From the NCBI GenBank assembly GCA_036401375.1, contig DASWVB010000024.1, forward strand, positions 1 to 55,926: a stretch of 55,926 nucleotides of DNA, written 5' to 3'. The notes under the pieces were generated by a model, which ran no database searches, was not told where the DNA came from, and saw nothing but the letters and a program-made list of their open reading frames with translations. A program made the translations under genes and the position numbers. Source of the stretch: DASWUZ01 sp036401375 (GTDB lineage: Bacteria > Acidobacteriota > Terriglobia > Terriglobales > Acidobacteriaceae). This document shows, piece after piece, positions 1-10,655 of the stretch; the stretch's first letter is position 1, and each line of letters opens with the position of its first letter.

Positions 1-1020
1 GGAGCCGATGCCGCTGCGATCATGGCGCTGCTGCACCTTGGTCCACCAGCGCTCCGCCTGATTTTTGATCATGGCGGGCTCTTCGATGAAGACCTGGACC
101 CGCGGAAACAGGTCAAGTATCGTCCCGTGCGCGCCGGCGACAGAGGCGAAGAACTCCCAGCCGGGAAAGACGGTGACTCCGCCCGCAGTAGCTGCCTGCT
201 CGGCTAATTCGGCGCCTTCGCTGGAGCCCCCGTTGTCATCCCCTGCGCGTGCTCCGCTAAGCCGTGCATGGACCGCGGCGAGCAGGCGTTCCTTCACCGG
301 GATCTCAGTCAGCGGCAGCAGCGTTGCCTCGTCGAGCGGCGTCGAAGAGCGCTGCGTCTCGGGATCGAACTTGCGCATGGAGTCGATCTCGTCGCCGAAG
401 AGCTCGATGCGGACGGGGCGGTCCATCTCCGGCGAATAGACGTCGAGGATGCCTCCGCGCCGGGTGAACTGTCCGGGCATCTCGACCACATCCATAGCGG
501 TGTAGCCGACGCCTGCGAGGTGCTCGGTTAGGGTGTCAACGTCGATCTCTTCGCCGCGCTTGAGCACGCAGCTGAGGCCCGCGTAGTAGTCGGCGTCGAA
601 GATGCGCAGGGCGGCAGCCTCGACGGGCGCAATCACGATCGAGGCGGCGCCGGTCGCTATCTTCCACAGCACGGCGGCGCGCTGCTCCTGGATGTCAGGG
701 TGCGGCGACATGTTTTCAAACGGCAGCACGTCGTGGGCGGGAAGTTTGAGGACGCGCTCGGCCGCGACGGCTCCGGTGAGTTCGCAGGCAGCGCGCAGGG
801 CGATCTGCAGAGCGTCAGCGGCCTTGTTGTCCGCGACGATGACGACGATGGGCGCGTTGGCAGCGCGGGCGAAGAGCGGGAGGTAGAGAGCGCGCGCCGT
901 CGAAGTCAGACCGGAGACACGCCGGCGCCCGGCAAAGAGGCTGAGGTGCCTCCGTACCCGTTCAAAGGAATCCGAATGCTCGAGGTCCGCCAGCAGCTCG
1001 CGGACAAACGGGAGGATCAT
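1..1020 (-). CDS. mfd: Transcription-repair coupling factor Mfd, N-terminal 340 residues (runs off window)
   Basis: The minus strand is open from an ATG at 1020 to the left edge. The translation matches the UvrB-like N-terminal half of Mfd: the stretch LPAHDVLPFENMSPHP lies near residue 90, MPGQFTRRGGILDVYSPE near 181, and RPVRIELFGDEIDSMR near 200. Mfd is a DNA translocase that removes RNA polymerase stalled at lesions and recruits UvrA. Its RNA polymerase-interacting, helicase and C-terminal parts would lie outside the window. No strong Shine-Dalgarno sequence precedes the ATG, but it gives the expected family N-terminus (MILPFVRELLADLE). The identification rests on recognised family sequence and is secure. 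Confidence 0.93.
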   Translation of the reverse strand, partial: MILPFVRELLADLEHSDSFERVRRHLSLFAGRRRVSGLTSTARALYLPLFARAANAPIVVIVADNKAADALQIALRAACELTGAVAAERVLKLPAHDVLPFENMSPHPDIQEQRAAVLWKIATGAASIVIAPVEAAALRIFDADYYAGLSCVLKRGEEIDVDTLTEHLAGVGYTAMDVVEMPGQFTRRGGILDVYSPEMDRPVRIELFGDEIDSMRKFDPETQRSSTPLDEATLLPLTEIPVKERLLAAVHARLSGARAGDDNGGSSEGAELAEQAATAGGVTVFPGWEFFASVAGAHGTILDLFPRVQVFIEEPAMIKNQAERWWTKVQQRHDRSGIGS

Positions 1021-1228
1021 GCAGGTCTTAGTTTATCAGCGCTTCGTGGGGCTAGCGGGCCGCGTCGGCAGCGGAGCGCTGCGCGCACCGCGCAGTCAGG
1101 CTGCCGGGCGGCGGTGAGCGCCAGAGAACTCGCCGGGCGATCTGATTCCGCTGTGAATCGAAAACCGACCGTTCAGAGGGGCGAGCTCTGCCACGGAGGG
1201 TTGCTTAAGCGGAGGAAGATCAGGCTGG

Positions 1229-1744
1229 CTAGACCATAGCCGAGCTTGCCAGGAAGTCCATGTGCCAACCAGGCTTGACGCCATGCTGGCGCACCAGAGT
1301 CGCAAGCTGTGCGAAGTGCCGGATGCCGTGCAGGACTGCGTGAATGGCTATCTTGCGCCTTGATGCCCTCAGGTTTCCTGCCGTGAGCGTGGGGAACTCG
1401 AGCACCTCGTCCCAGCCGCCACCGGCAAGGCTTTCGCGCAGCCTGGAGCTGGCGCGGCGGTGAATGTCGAAGATTCCGGCAATCGAAGCGCCGGCAGGAT
1501 GCGCGGCCACCAACTCGTCATACGGTGTCACTGGTTCGGCGCGGATCCGCTCCACGTAGCGTAATTCGACCGCGACGATGTGCAGCAGAAGGCCCCGAAC
1601 GTCGCTTGAGTTATAGATGTCGCAGGGCAGATCAAGCAGGGAGGGATTGGCCAGCAGCAAAGCCTCCCAGTGAGTAAAGCTCTCCTCACTCCACTGCAGC
1701 AGTTCATTGAGGCTCACCCCGACCGGACACTCTTCGCTCGCCAA
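1229..1744 (-). CDS. DinB-fold family protein (putative metal-dependent enzyme)
   Basis: A 171-residue protein whose TTG start at 1744 is preceded by a strong Shine-Dalgarno (AAGGAGGG, about 7 bases upstream); no in-frame ATG is better placed. It has the four-helix DinB/YfiT layout. A histidine lies in LLLHIVAVELRYVERI around residue 55, and a late helix carries the paired histidines of HAVLHGIRHFAQLATLVRQ (about 137-155). In this superfamily such histidines bind a divalent metal, and members include thiol S-transferases and damage-inducible proteins of unknown role. Neighbours are mfd and purD on the same strand, but the gaps are too large to claim one operon. The substrate cannot be deduced. 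Confidence 0.75.
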   Translation of the reverse strand: MASEECPVGVSLNELLQWSEESFTHWEALLLANPSLLDLPCDIYNSSDVRGLLLHIVAVELRYVERIRAEPVTPYDELVAAHPAGASIAGIFDIHRRASSRLRESLAGGGWDEVLEFPTLTAGNLRASRRKIAIHAVLHGIRHFAQLATLVRQHGVKPGWHMDFLASSAMV

Positions 1745-1770
1745 GTTCCACCCTCCTTAACGTTGCAGCG

Positions 1771-3069
1771 CTACTTCCGTCGCAGGGCACGTTGTCCGAT
1801 ATCGCGCCGGTAGTACATCGCGTCGAATTGGATCTTTTCCATGCCCTGGTAGGCGAGCCCCAGCGCCTCTGCGAGCGAATCCGCTGCTGCGGCCACTCCG
1901 AGCACGCGCCCGCCAGCCGTCACGAACTCGCCGTCCACCAATGCGGTCCCGGCATGGAAGACTTGCACTCCCTCGATCTCAGCCGCGGCTCTCAGGCCGG
2001 TGATCCGCTGCCCCGTGGAGAAGCTGCCGGGGTAGCCTCCGGAGCTCGCAACGACGCACGCCGATGCTCCGTCACGCCAGCGGAACTCGGTGTCACTCAG
2101 GCGTCCCTCGACGCATGCCTCCAGCCCCTCGACCAGGTCGCTCTTTAGCCGCATCAGGATCGCCTGCGCCTCGGGATCGCCAAATCGCGCGTTGTATTCG
2201 AGCACCATCGGGCCACGTGCCGTCATCATCAGCCCGACGTAAAGCACACCTGTGAAAGGCGTCTCTTCGGCTGCCATTCCGTCGATGGTGGGCTGCGCCA
2301 CGTGGTGGATCAGCCAGTCGCGCATCGTCGGGTCCAGCATCTCGTCCGTCGAGTAGACCCCCATGCCGCCGGTGTTCGGCCCGGTGTCGCCCTCACCGAT
2401 GCGCTTGTGGTCCTGCGCGGGCGCCAGGGGCACAACATGCCTGCCGTCGGTGAGGCAGAGCAGCGAGAGCTCTTCACCGTTGAGGAACTCCTCGATCACG
2501 ATGGTGCGCTCCATATTGCCGAGCAGCTTGCCGCCGAACAGGCCCACGATGGCCTCTATCGCCTGCGCCTTCGTATCGCAGATCAGTACGCCCTTGCCGG
2601 CCGCAAGCCCGTCCGCCTTGATCACTACCGGAGTGTGGAAGAGCCCCAGCGATTCCAGGGCCTGCTCGGGCGTCGTGCAGATCGCATAAGCAGCAGTCGG
2701 TATGTTGTGGCGCTGCATGAAGCGCTTGGCGAAGGCCTTACTCGTCTCCAGCATGGCCGCGGCCTGGGTCGGGCCGAAGACGCACAGGCTGCGACGCCGG
2801 AGCTCGTCGACCAGCCCGAGCGACAGGGGCAACTCCGGTCCGACCACGGTCAGGTCCGGCTTTTCCTCGGCTACCACGCGCAGCAGGTCGCCGAGGTCGG
2901 CGCCGTTGACGGGAACACAGCGCACCTCTGCACCGGCACTGCCGTCCGGGCGGGCGCAGATGCCGCCATTACCAGGCGTACAGACCACCTCAGAGACCCT
3001 CGGAGAGCGACGAATGGCCCACGTCAAGGCGTGTTCCCTGCCGCCGGAGCCGATCACCAGCACTTTCAT
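1771..3069 (-). CDS. purD: Phosphoribosylamine--glycine ligase (GARS)
   Basis: A 432-residue ATP-grasp enzyme joining phosphoribosylamine and glycine with ATP to form GAR, the second step of purine synthesis. The ATG at 3069 is chosen over an upstream in-frame start at 3138: it gives the family N-terminus MKVLVIGSGGREHALTWA and has AGGAG about 12 bases upstream. Visible motifs are the N-terminal GSGGREHA phosphate-binding loop, the ATP-grasp loop GLAAGKGV, NTGGMGVYS, and the metal-binding stretch YNARFGDPEAQ. Length is typical for the family. The next gene on this strand is the DinB-fold protein 26 bases downstream, so they may be cotranscribed. Confidence 0.96.
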   Translation of the reverse strand: MKVLVIGSGGREHALTWAIRRSPRVSEVVCTPGNGGICARPDGSAGAEVRCVPVNGADLGDLLRVVAEEKPDLTVVGPELPLSLGLVDELRRRSLCVFGPTQAAAMLETSKAFAKRFMQRHNIPTAAYAICTTPEQALESLGLFHTPVVIKADGLAAGKGVLICDTKAQAIEAIVGLFGGKLLGNMERTIVIEEFLNGEELSLLCLTDGRHVVPLAPAQDHKRIGEGDTGPNTGGMGVYSTDEMLDPTMRDWLIHHVAQPTIDGMAAEETPFTGVLYVGLMMTARGPMVLEYNARFGDPEAQAILMRLKSDLVEGLEACVEGRLSDTEFRWRDGASACVVASSGGYPGSFSTGQRITGLRAAAEIEGVQVFHAGTALVDGEFVTAGGRVLGVAAAADSLAEALGLAYQGMEKIQFDAMYYRRDIGQRALRRK

Positions 3070-3176
3070 CCTTGTTCGAGACTCCTGCCCGCGTGGCTTG
3101 CTGACAGCAAGGCTACCGCAGTGCACCGGCGAAGCCAAGCAGCGACGACGATCACACCCCGGCTATGAATCATGGT

Positions 3177-3192
3177 TAACATCGATATGTTA
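3177..3192. promoter_or_regulatory. Palindrome upstream of the metal transporter, candidate operator
   Basis: TAACAT-CGAT-ATGTTA is a 6-bp-arm inverted repeat in the purD/Nramp intergenic region, about 90 bases before the transporter start. It is AT-rich against its surroundings. The AACAT...ATGTT arms recall MntR/Mur-type manganese operators that control mntH genes in some proteobacteria. The spacer differs from that consensus, so the regulator is conjecture. Confidence 0.3.
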
Positions 3193-3284
3193 GGCTGGAC
3201 TTAGCCTGGAGCGGTAATAACTGCTCACATCTGAGCGGACACAAGAGGTAGCTCCGCCAGGTCGCACACTTGTATCCAAACGAC

Positions 3285-4727
3285 ATGAGAACTGAGCCGC
3301 CAGCCCGCCGTTACAAGAGAAAAGATGGCCCGGAGCGGGAGCTCGCTACCGCGGCGGCCTCCTCGCCCGCCTTGTCGACCGCCCCTGGCGGACCCGGACA
3401 CGACGGGGGAGGGCGTGCTGTCTCCGGGCTCGGCAAGCTGGTCCCCCGAATGCGCACCGGCGGCCTCTGGTACTACTTCGGGCCCGCCTTCGTGGCTAGC
3501 ATCGCCTACATCGATCCCGGCAACTTCGCTACCAACTTCGAGGGTGGAACCCGCTTCGGCTACAAGCTGCTCTGGGTGCTGCTCTGGTCGAATGCGATGG
3601 CGATCCTCATCCAGTACCTTTCAGCGAAGCTGGGCATCGCCACCGGCCGCACACTGCCCCAGAACTGCCGCACCCACTTCCCGCGACCGGTCACCATCGG
3701 GCTCTGGATCACCGCCGAGTTGTCCGCTCTGGCGACCGATCTCGCTGAGTTCTTAGGCGCGTCGCTCGGTTTTTACCTGCTGTTTGGAATGTGGCTGGCG
3801 AGATACGGCATGTCGAAGCAGGCTATTCTGCTCATTGCCGCGCTGGTGAGCGCGGTGTGCGTCTTCGCTATCCTTGCGTTTGAGCTGTGGGGATTTCGCA
3901 AGCTCGAGGCCGTCATCATGGGCTTCGTGCTGATCATCGGCGCCTGCTACGGCATCGAGCTGTTCCTGGTCCACATCGACTGGAAGCAGGCTGTTTACCA
4001 CACCCTGGTCCCCATGATCGACCGCCAGAGCCTCTACATCGCCGTGGGGATGCTGGGCGCAACGGTGATGCCGCATGTGGTCTATCTGCACTCCGCCCTG
4101 GTGCAGCCGCGGGTGCAGCAGGAAGAGGCGCCCGAGCAGAGGTCGGCCTCAACGAAGATGCAGTACCTCAAGCGCCTTCGTCACCTGCGATTCGAGACGA
4201 TCGATGTCTTCGCCGCGATGAACGGCGCGTGGCTGGTGAACTCGGCGATGATCCTGGTCGCCGCCGCGGCCTTCGCGGGCAAGGGGCTCACCACCATGTC
4301 CATCGAGCAGGCGCATGAGACCCTTGGTCCGCTGCTCGGGCAGTTCTCGGCGGTGGTCTTCGCGGTGGCCCTGCTATGTTCGGGACTCTCGTCTTCGACG
4401 GTCGGAACGATGGCCGGACAGGTCATCCTCGACGGCTTCCTCGAGGTGAAGTTCAGCATCTTCCTGCGCCGCCTGCTGACACTGATCCCCGCGATCGTGG
4501 TGATTGCGATCGGGCTTGACCCCTTGAAGATTCTCATCCTCTCGCAGGTCGCGCTGAGCTTTACGCTGCCCTTTGCCCTGGTGCCGCTGGTGCTGCTCAC
4601 CAGTGACCGCAAGGTTATGGCACGATTCACCAACGGAGCCGCCACGCGCCTGCTCGGCTGGCTTGCCGTTGGCATAATCATCGCGCTCAACGCGCTACTC
4701 ATGTGGATGACGCTGCGCGGCGCGTAG
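3285..4727 (+). CDS. mntH: Nramp-family divalent metal ion transporter
   Basis: A 480-residue inner-membrane protein with about eleven hydrophobic segments. The Nramp signature DPGN is at residues 77-80 in the first helix and the MPH motif at 262-264 in the sixth; both supply metal ligands in characterised Nramp proteins, which import Mn2+ or Fe2+ with protons. The cytosolic N-terminus (about 45 residues) is long, basic and glycine-rich. An in-frame TTG at 3270 would add five residues, but the ATG at 3285 is preferred; neither has a clear Shine-Dalgarno. The gene is divergent from purD. Metal preference cannot be read from sequence alone, so mntH is a family name here. Confidence 0.88.
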   Translation: MRTEPPARRYKRKDGPERELATAAASSPALSTAPGGPGHDGGGRAVSGLGKLVPRMRTGGLWYYFGPAFVASIAYIDPGNFATNFEGGTRFGYKLLWVLLWSNAMAILIQYLSAKLGIATGRTLPQNCRTHFPRPVTIGLWITAELSALATDLAEFLGASLGFYLLFGMWLARYGMSKQAILLIAALVSAVCVFAILAFELWGFRKLEAVIMGFVLIIGACYGIELFLVHIDWKQAVYHTLVPMIDRQSLYIAVGMLGATVMPHVVYLHSALVQPRVQQEEAPEQRSASTKMQYLKRLRHLRFETIDVFAAMNGAWLVNSAMILVAAAAFAGKGLTTMSIEQAHETLGPLLGQFSAVVFAVALLCSGLSSSTVGTMAGQVILDGFLEVKFSIFLRRLLTLIPAIVVIAIGLDPLKILILSQVALSFTLPFALVPLVLLTSDRKVMARFTNGAATRLLGWLAVGIIIALNALLMWMTLRGA

Positions 4728-4769
4728 CACCGAAGCGCGACTCACGATCCTCGACTCACTTCCGAGCTA

Positions 4770-5045
4770 TCATTGCCCCGGAGTAGCTGCCCGAAGTAGC
4801 TGCATTGAGCGCGTCATTACGTAGTCCACGTGGCGGGCGAAGCTCTGGCCATCTCTGTTGACCGAGAACAACGATCGCGATCTTACGGGCGGTGAGATTT
4901 TGTTGATAACCATGTTCTTGTCTGGGGTAAGCAGGACGTCGAACCCAGCTTCTTCGCCGGCCGCGAGCAACTGACCATTTCGAGCCTGTCCCAACCCTGC
5001 TGTGCTGAGTCCGGACTATGTGCCCCTCAGGAAGGAGCGGATCGG
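4770..5045 (-). pseudogene. Decayed PIN-like (DUF5615) toxin gene with several frameshifts
   Basis: A 74-residue reading frame (TTG start at 4994) begins RNGQLLAAGEEAGFDVLLTPDKNM, the conserved core of DUF5615 PIN-like proteins, then loses similarity and recovers it in HVDYVMTRS. The missing middle, GYQQNLTARKIAIVVLG, is intact in another frame between about 4905 and 4840. One base is therefore missing after the DKNM codons and one extra base restores frame before HVDY. Upstream, LPEGHIVRT (about 5010-5035) continues the N-terminus in yet another frame. DUF5615 proteins are usually toxin partners in toxin-antitoxin pairs; no antitoxin gene is visible. It is most likely a relic, although sequencing error cannot be excluded for single indels. 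Confidence 0.7.
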
Positions 5046-5310
5046 CACTGGCGTAGCCTGATCATGGCGCCAGATTGAACATTCTCGAAGACGGCCGATA
5101 CTGGCATCCAGGTCCCCTTCAGCACCGAGGCCCCACTCACCTTCCCGGGAACGCTTCCGACCGCCGGGCAGTTAGACCAATCAAGATCCGCCGTGCTCTA
5201 ATCCTCCCATTCATCGTAAGTCTTTGACCACGGCCGAATCATCCTGGGTCAAGCGAAACGTGAACGTGAGTGCGCTTGGCCTCGGCCAGGAGCCGGAAGG
5301 AGTGCAACAA

Positions 5311-6246
5311 ATGCCTCATCTAAACCGACGTCTTCTGCTCCAGTCCGGGACAGCGGCTGCGGCTGCAGCCCTTGTTGGCTCCCGCGCTTTCGCGGGCGAG
5401 CAAAGCATGGACCCTGCTCACGCCGCGGGGGACTTGCTGGTCGAGGAAGCCGCGCCTACGGCGCCTCAAGCACCTCGAACGAAGCGCAAGGGAAACATCC
5501 GCCAGTCCGTCTCGCGCTGGTGCTATCAGCATGTTCCCCTCGACCAGCTGTGCGCTTATGCAGCCGAGATCGGACTGAAGGGAATCGACCTGCTGCAACC
5601 CGAGGAGTACGACGTGCCCGCCCGCTACGGACTGCTCTGCACCATGGGTTACGCCGGCGGAGGAGAGATCAACAAGGGTCTGAATGGCCTCGAAAATCAC
5701 GCCGCGATCGAGGCTGGTCTTCGCAAGTACGTGCCCATCGCCGCCAAGGCTGGAATACCCAACGTCATCACGTTTTCAGGGTTGCGGGACGGGCTCTCGG
5801 ATGAGGAGGGCGCCCGCAACACGGTCACCGGCCTGCGTCGTCTTCGTCCCATCGTCGAGGAGCACGGTCTCACCCTCTGCATGGAGCTGCTCAACAGCAA
5901 GGTCGACCATCCGGGCTATATGTGCGATCACAGCGCATGGGGGGTAGGGGTGATGGAGGAGGTAAACTCACCCCACATCAAGCTGCTCTACGACATCTAC
6001 CACATGCAGATCATGGAGGGGGACCTGATCGCGACCATCCACAAGCATCACCAGTGGTTTGCACACTTTCACACCGGCGGTGTACCCGGGCGGCACGAGC
6101 TGAACAGCACCCAGGAGGTGCAATGGGACGGAGTAATGCGGGGCATCCTTGCGACCGGCTTCACCGGCTATGTGGCGCACGAGTTTGTCCCAGCGGGCGA
6201 TCCGCTCACCTCTCTGCGCGAGGCGGTAGACATCTGCGACATCTGA
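5311..6246 (+). CDS. Tat-exported hydroxypyruvate isomerase-like TIM-barrel protein
   Basis: A 311-residue protein. The ATG at 5311 is chosen because GGAAGGAG sits about 10 bases upstream and it exposes a Tat-like signal, NRRLLLQSG followed by an alanine-rich core; a TTG at 5224 would bury this. The mature part is an AP-endonuclease-2/xylose-isomerase-like barrel closest to hydroxypyruvate isomerase (Hyi). It carries a glutamate in CMELLNSKVDHPGY (residue 192) and another in VAHEFVP (291), placed like the two catalytic glutamates of Hyi. Characterised Hyi is cytosolic and converts hydroxypyruvate to tartronate semialdehyde; export suggests a different sugar substrate here. Family is confident, reaction is not. 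Confidence 0.8.
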   Translation: MPHLNRRLLLQSGTAAAAAALVGSRAFAGEQSMDPAHAAGDLLVEEAAPTAPQAPRTKRKGNIRQSVSRWCYQHVPLDQLCAYAAEIGLKGIDLLQPEEYDVPARYGLLCTMGYAGGGEINKGLNGLENHAAIEAGLRKYVPIAAKAGIPNVITFSGLRDGLSDEEGARNTVTGLRRLRPIVEEHGLTLCMELLNSKVDHPGYMCDHSAWGVGVMEEVNSPHIKLLYDIYHMQIMEGDLIATIHKHHQWFAHFHTGGVPGRHELNSTQEVQWDGVMRGILATGFTGYVAHEFVPAGDPLTSLREAVDICDI

Positions 6247-6326
6247 TCGCCGAGCGGCCCGGAAGAATGATCGGGAGGGCCGCCTGGACGACTGCCCCGT
6301 TAACGTCGACCGTATAAGCTGGAGCG

Positions 6327-7298
6327 GTGCCTAAGAGAACCGTCAGCGAACTACAGACCCACCCGCGCACACGGCGCACGATCCTGGCGTTATCCCTCCT
6401 GATATGCGCCGGCTGCCTGCCAACACTTCCGGCGCAGAAGGCCCCCGCAGGCAACACACCGGGGGATACCGCAAAGAGCGGTCCGACTGCCGTGCAGCTC
6501 GATAATGCGGAGTCGACCTCGAAACCCGATGACACTCAGGTGCCGGAGGCGAACCCGGCCCGGCCCACTGTTACCAACCCGGCGCACATCCCGCCGGTGG
6601 GCTACCTGCAGTTCGAACAGGGCTTTCTTCAGGGGAACAGCTCTCCCCAGCTGACTCGGCAGTTCAGCGTCAACCAGAATACAAAGCTCTCCGTAAAGCC
6701 GTGGCTGATGGTGCAGTTCTTCTCCCAGCCCTTCGCCTTCACAGACCTGGGCAGCGGACACACGTGGGACACTGGCGACCTCCAGGCCGGAGCCCAGGTG
6801 CTGCTCATCAGAGAGGTTGGCCGCCGCCCGACAATCGCTATGGGCTATGTAGGCCGGGTTCGCAGCGGTAACGCGCCCGACCTGGACATCGGGTCCTTTT
6901 CCCAATCGGCACTCCTGCTGATCAGCGGAGACCTCGGACAGTTTCACTACGACTCGAACTTCGTAGTCTCGGAGCAGAGCTCGGGACCGGCCCGCCGAGC
7001 CCAGTACGGTCAGACACTTTCAGTCTCACACAGCATCTTCACCCCAGACCTTTCGCTGAGCGGGGAGCTCTGGCATTTTACCCAGCCGCTTGTGCCGGTG
7101 AGCTCCGGCACCATGGCGCACCTCGGAGCAAATGCGGTGGGCACGTTGTGGGCGCTGGGTTATGCGCTCTGCCCCAACCTGGTATTGGACGCGGGCATCG
7201 AGCATGGACTCACCTCCACTTCGACGCAGTGGGAGGGTGTCGCGGGCTTCACGTACCTTCTGCCGAAGAGGCTGTGGAATCGACGTTTGAACCCGTAA
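6327..7298 (+). CDS. Exported outer-membrane beta-barrel-like protein
   Basis: A 323-residue protein with a GTG start at 6327 and a hydrophobic signal (LALSLLICAGC) that could be a lipobox with an unusual Cys at -3, or an ordinary signal cut after LPAQ. A low-complexity linker rich in Pro, Thr and Ala follows to about residue 85. The rest alternates polar and hydrophobic residues with repeated aromatic girdles (HIPPVGYLQFEQGF, TKLSVKPWLMVQFF) and ends in strands typical of transmembrane barrels. It resembles the MetA-pathway phenol-degradation barrel family (PF13557-like), a loose match made by eye. Function is unknown. It lies 80 bases after the Hyi-like gene on the same strand. Confidence 0.6.
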   Translation: MPKRTVSELQTHPRTRRTILALSLLICAGCLPTLPAQKAPAGNTPGDTAKSGPTAVQLDNAESTSKPDDTQVPEANPARPTVTNPAHIPPVGYLQFEQGFLQGNSSPQLTRQFSVNQNTKLSVKPWLMVQFFSQPFAFTDLGSGHTWDTGDLQAGAQVLLIREVGRRPTIAMGYVGRVRSGNAPDLDIGSFSQSALLLISGDLGQFHYDSNFVVSEQSSGPARRAQYGQTLSVSHSIFTPDLSLSGELWHFTQPLVPVSSGTMAHLGANAVGTLWALGYALCPNLVLDAGIEHGLTSTSTQWEGVAGFTYLLPKRLWNRRLNP

Positions 7299-7684
7299 TA
7301 TCTGGCCAGCCAAAACAGCACACCCCAACGCTGATCTCTCCAGGCCGTGACCGCGGCTGGCCGCGTCGCCGGCAGCAACACCGCGCATCGACGCACTCTA
7401 TGTTTCTACTTCCTACCCAGCAGCGGAATCGAATAAAATAGTGACGATAGCCATGAAGCCGCGTCGCCTCCTCACGACATCCACGCTCCCGGAACGCATC
7501 CAGCGATTCCGCCGCGGTCACCCAGATCGTGGACGATTCATCTCGAACTGAATACTCTTGAATCCGAGCCGCACTCGCCGCGGGGACCTCTGTCGCAGCG
7601 CTGCTTTCACCGCGCCGGCCTGCGAGCTGCCCTCTGTGATCACGTCCCGCAGCCCTCCCAAGCCCTGAGCGACGAAAGGAAGTC
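7299..7684. other. Intergenic region upstream of acnA
   Basis: This 386-base stretch carries no credible gene. It contains an inverted pair GGCCAGCC (7304-7311) and GGCTGGCC (7355-7362) separated by 43 bases just after the barrel gene, which could fold in the transcript but lacks a T-tract. An AT-rich patch around 7430-7440 (GAATAAAATAG) is the only promoter-like sequence seen; no convincing -35 partner was found. The acnA ribosome site (AAAGGAAG) is at its right end. Confidence 0.35.
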
Positions 7685-10489
<2,805 letters not shown>

Positions 10490-10655
10490 CCGGCGGAGGA
10501 CAGGGGGGCTGCGCCTCGTCGAGCAGTCCCACCTCTGAAGAGCCAGACGTGGAGCGCCCGACCTTGTTCTCTCCCGCTTCACAAGGCTGCACGTGCTACC
10601 GACTTTTTGCGAGGCTGCATCTGCTCTGTAGAGGAGAACGCCCCGCCAGGCTGCC

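Noticed and set aside
3270..3284. TTG start for the Nramp transporter
   Set aside because: It adds only five residues and has no better ribosome site than the ATG at 3285.
4770..4994. An intact 74-residue gene on the minus strand
   Set aside because: The frame splices together parts of a DUF5615 domain whose middle is in another frame, so it is listed as a pseudogene instead.
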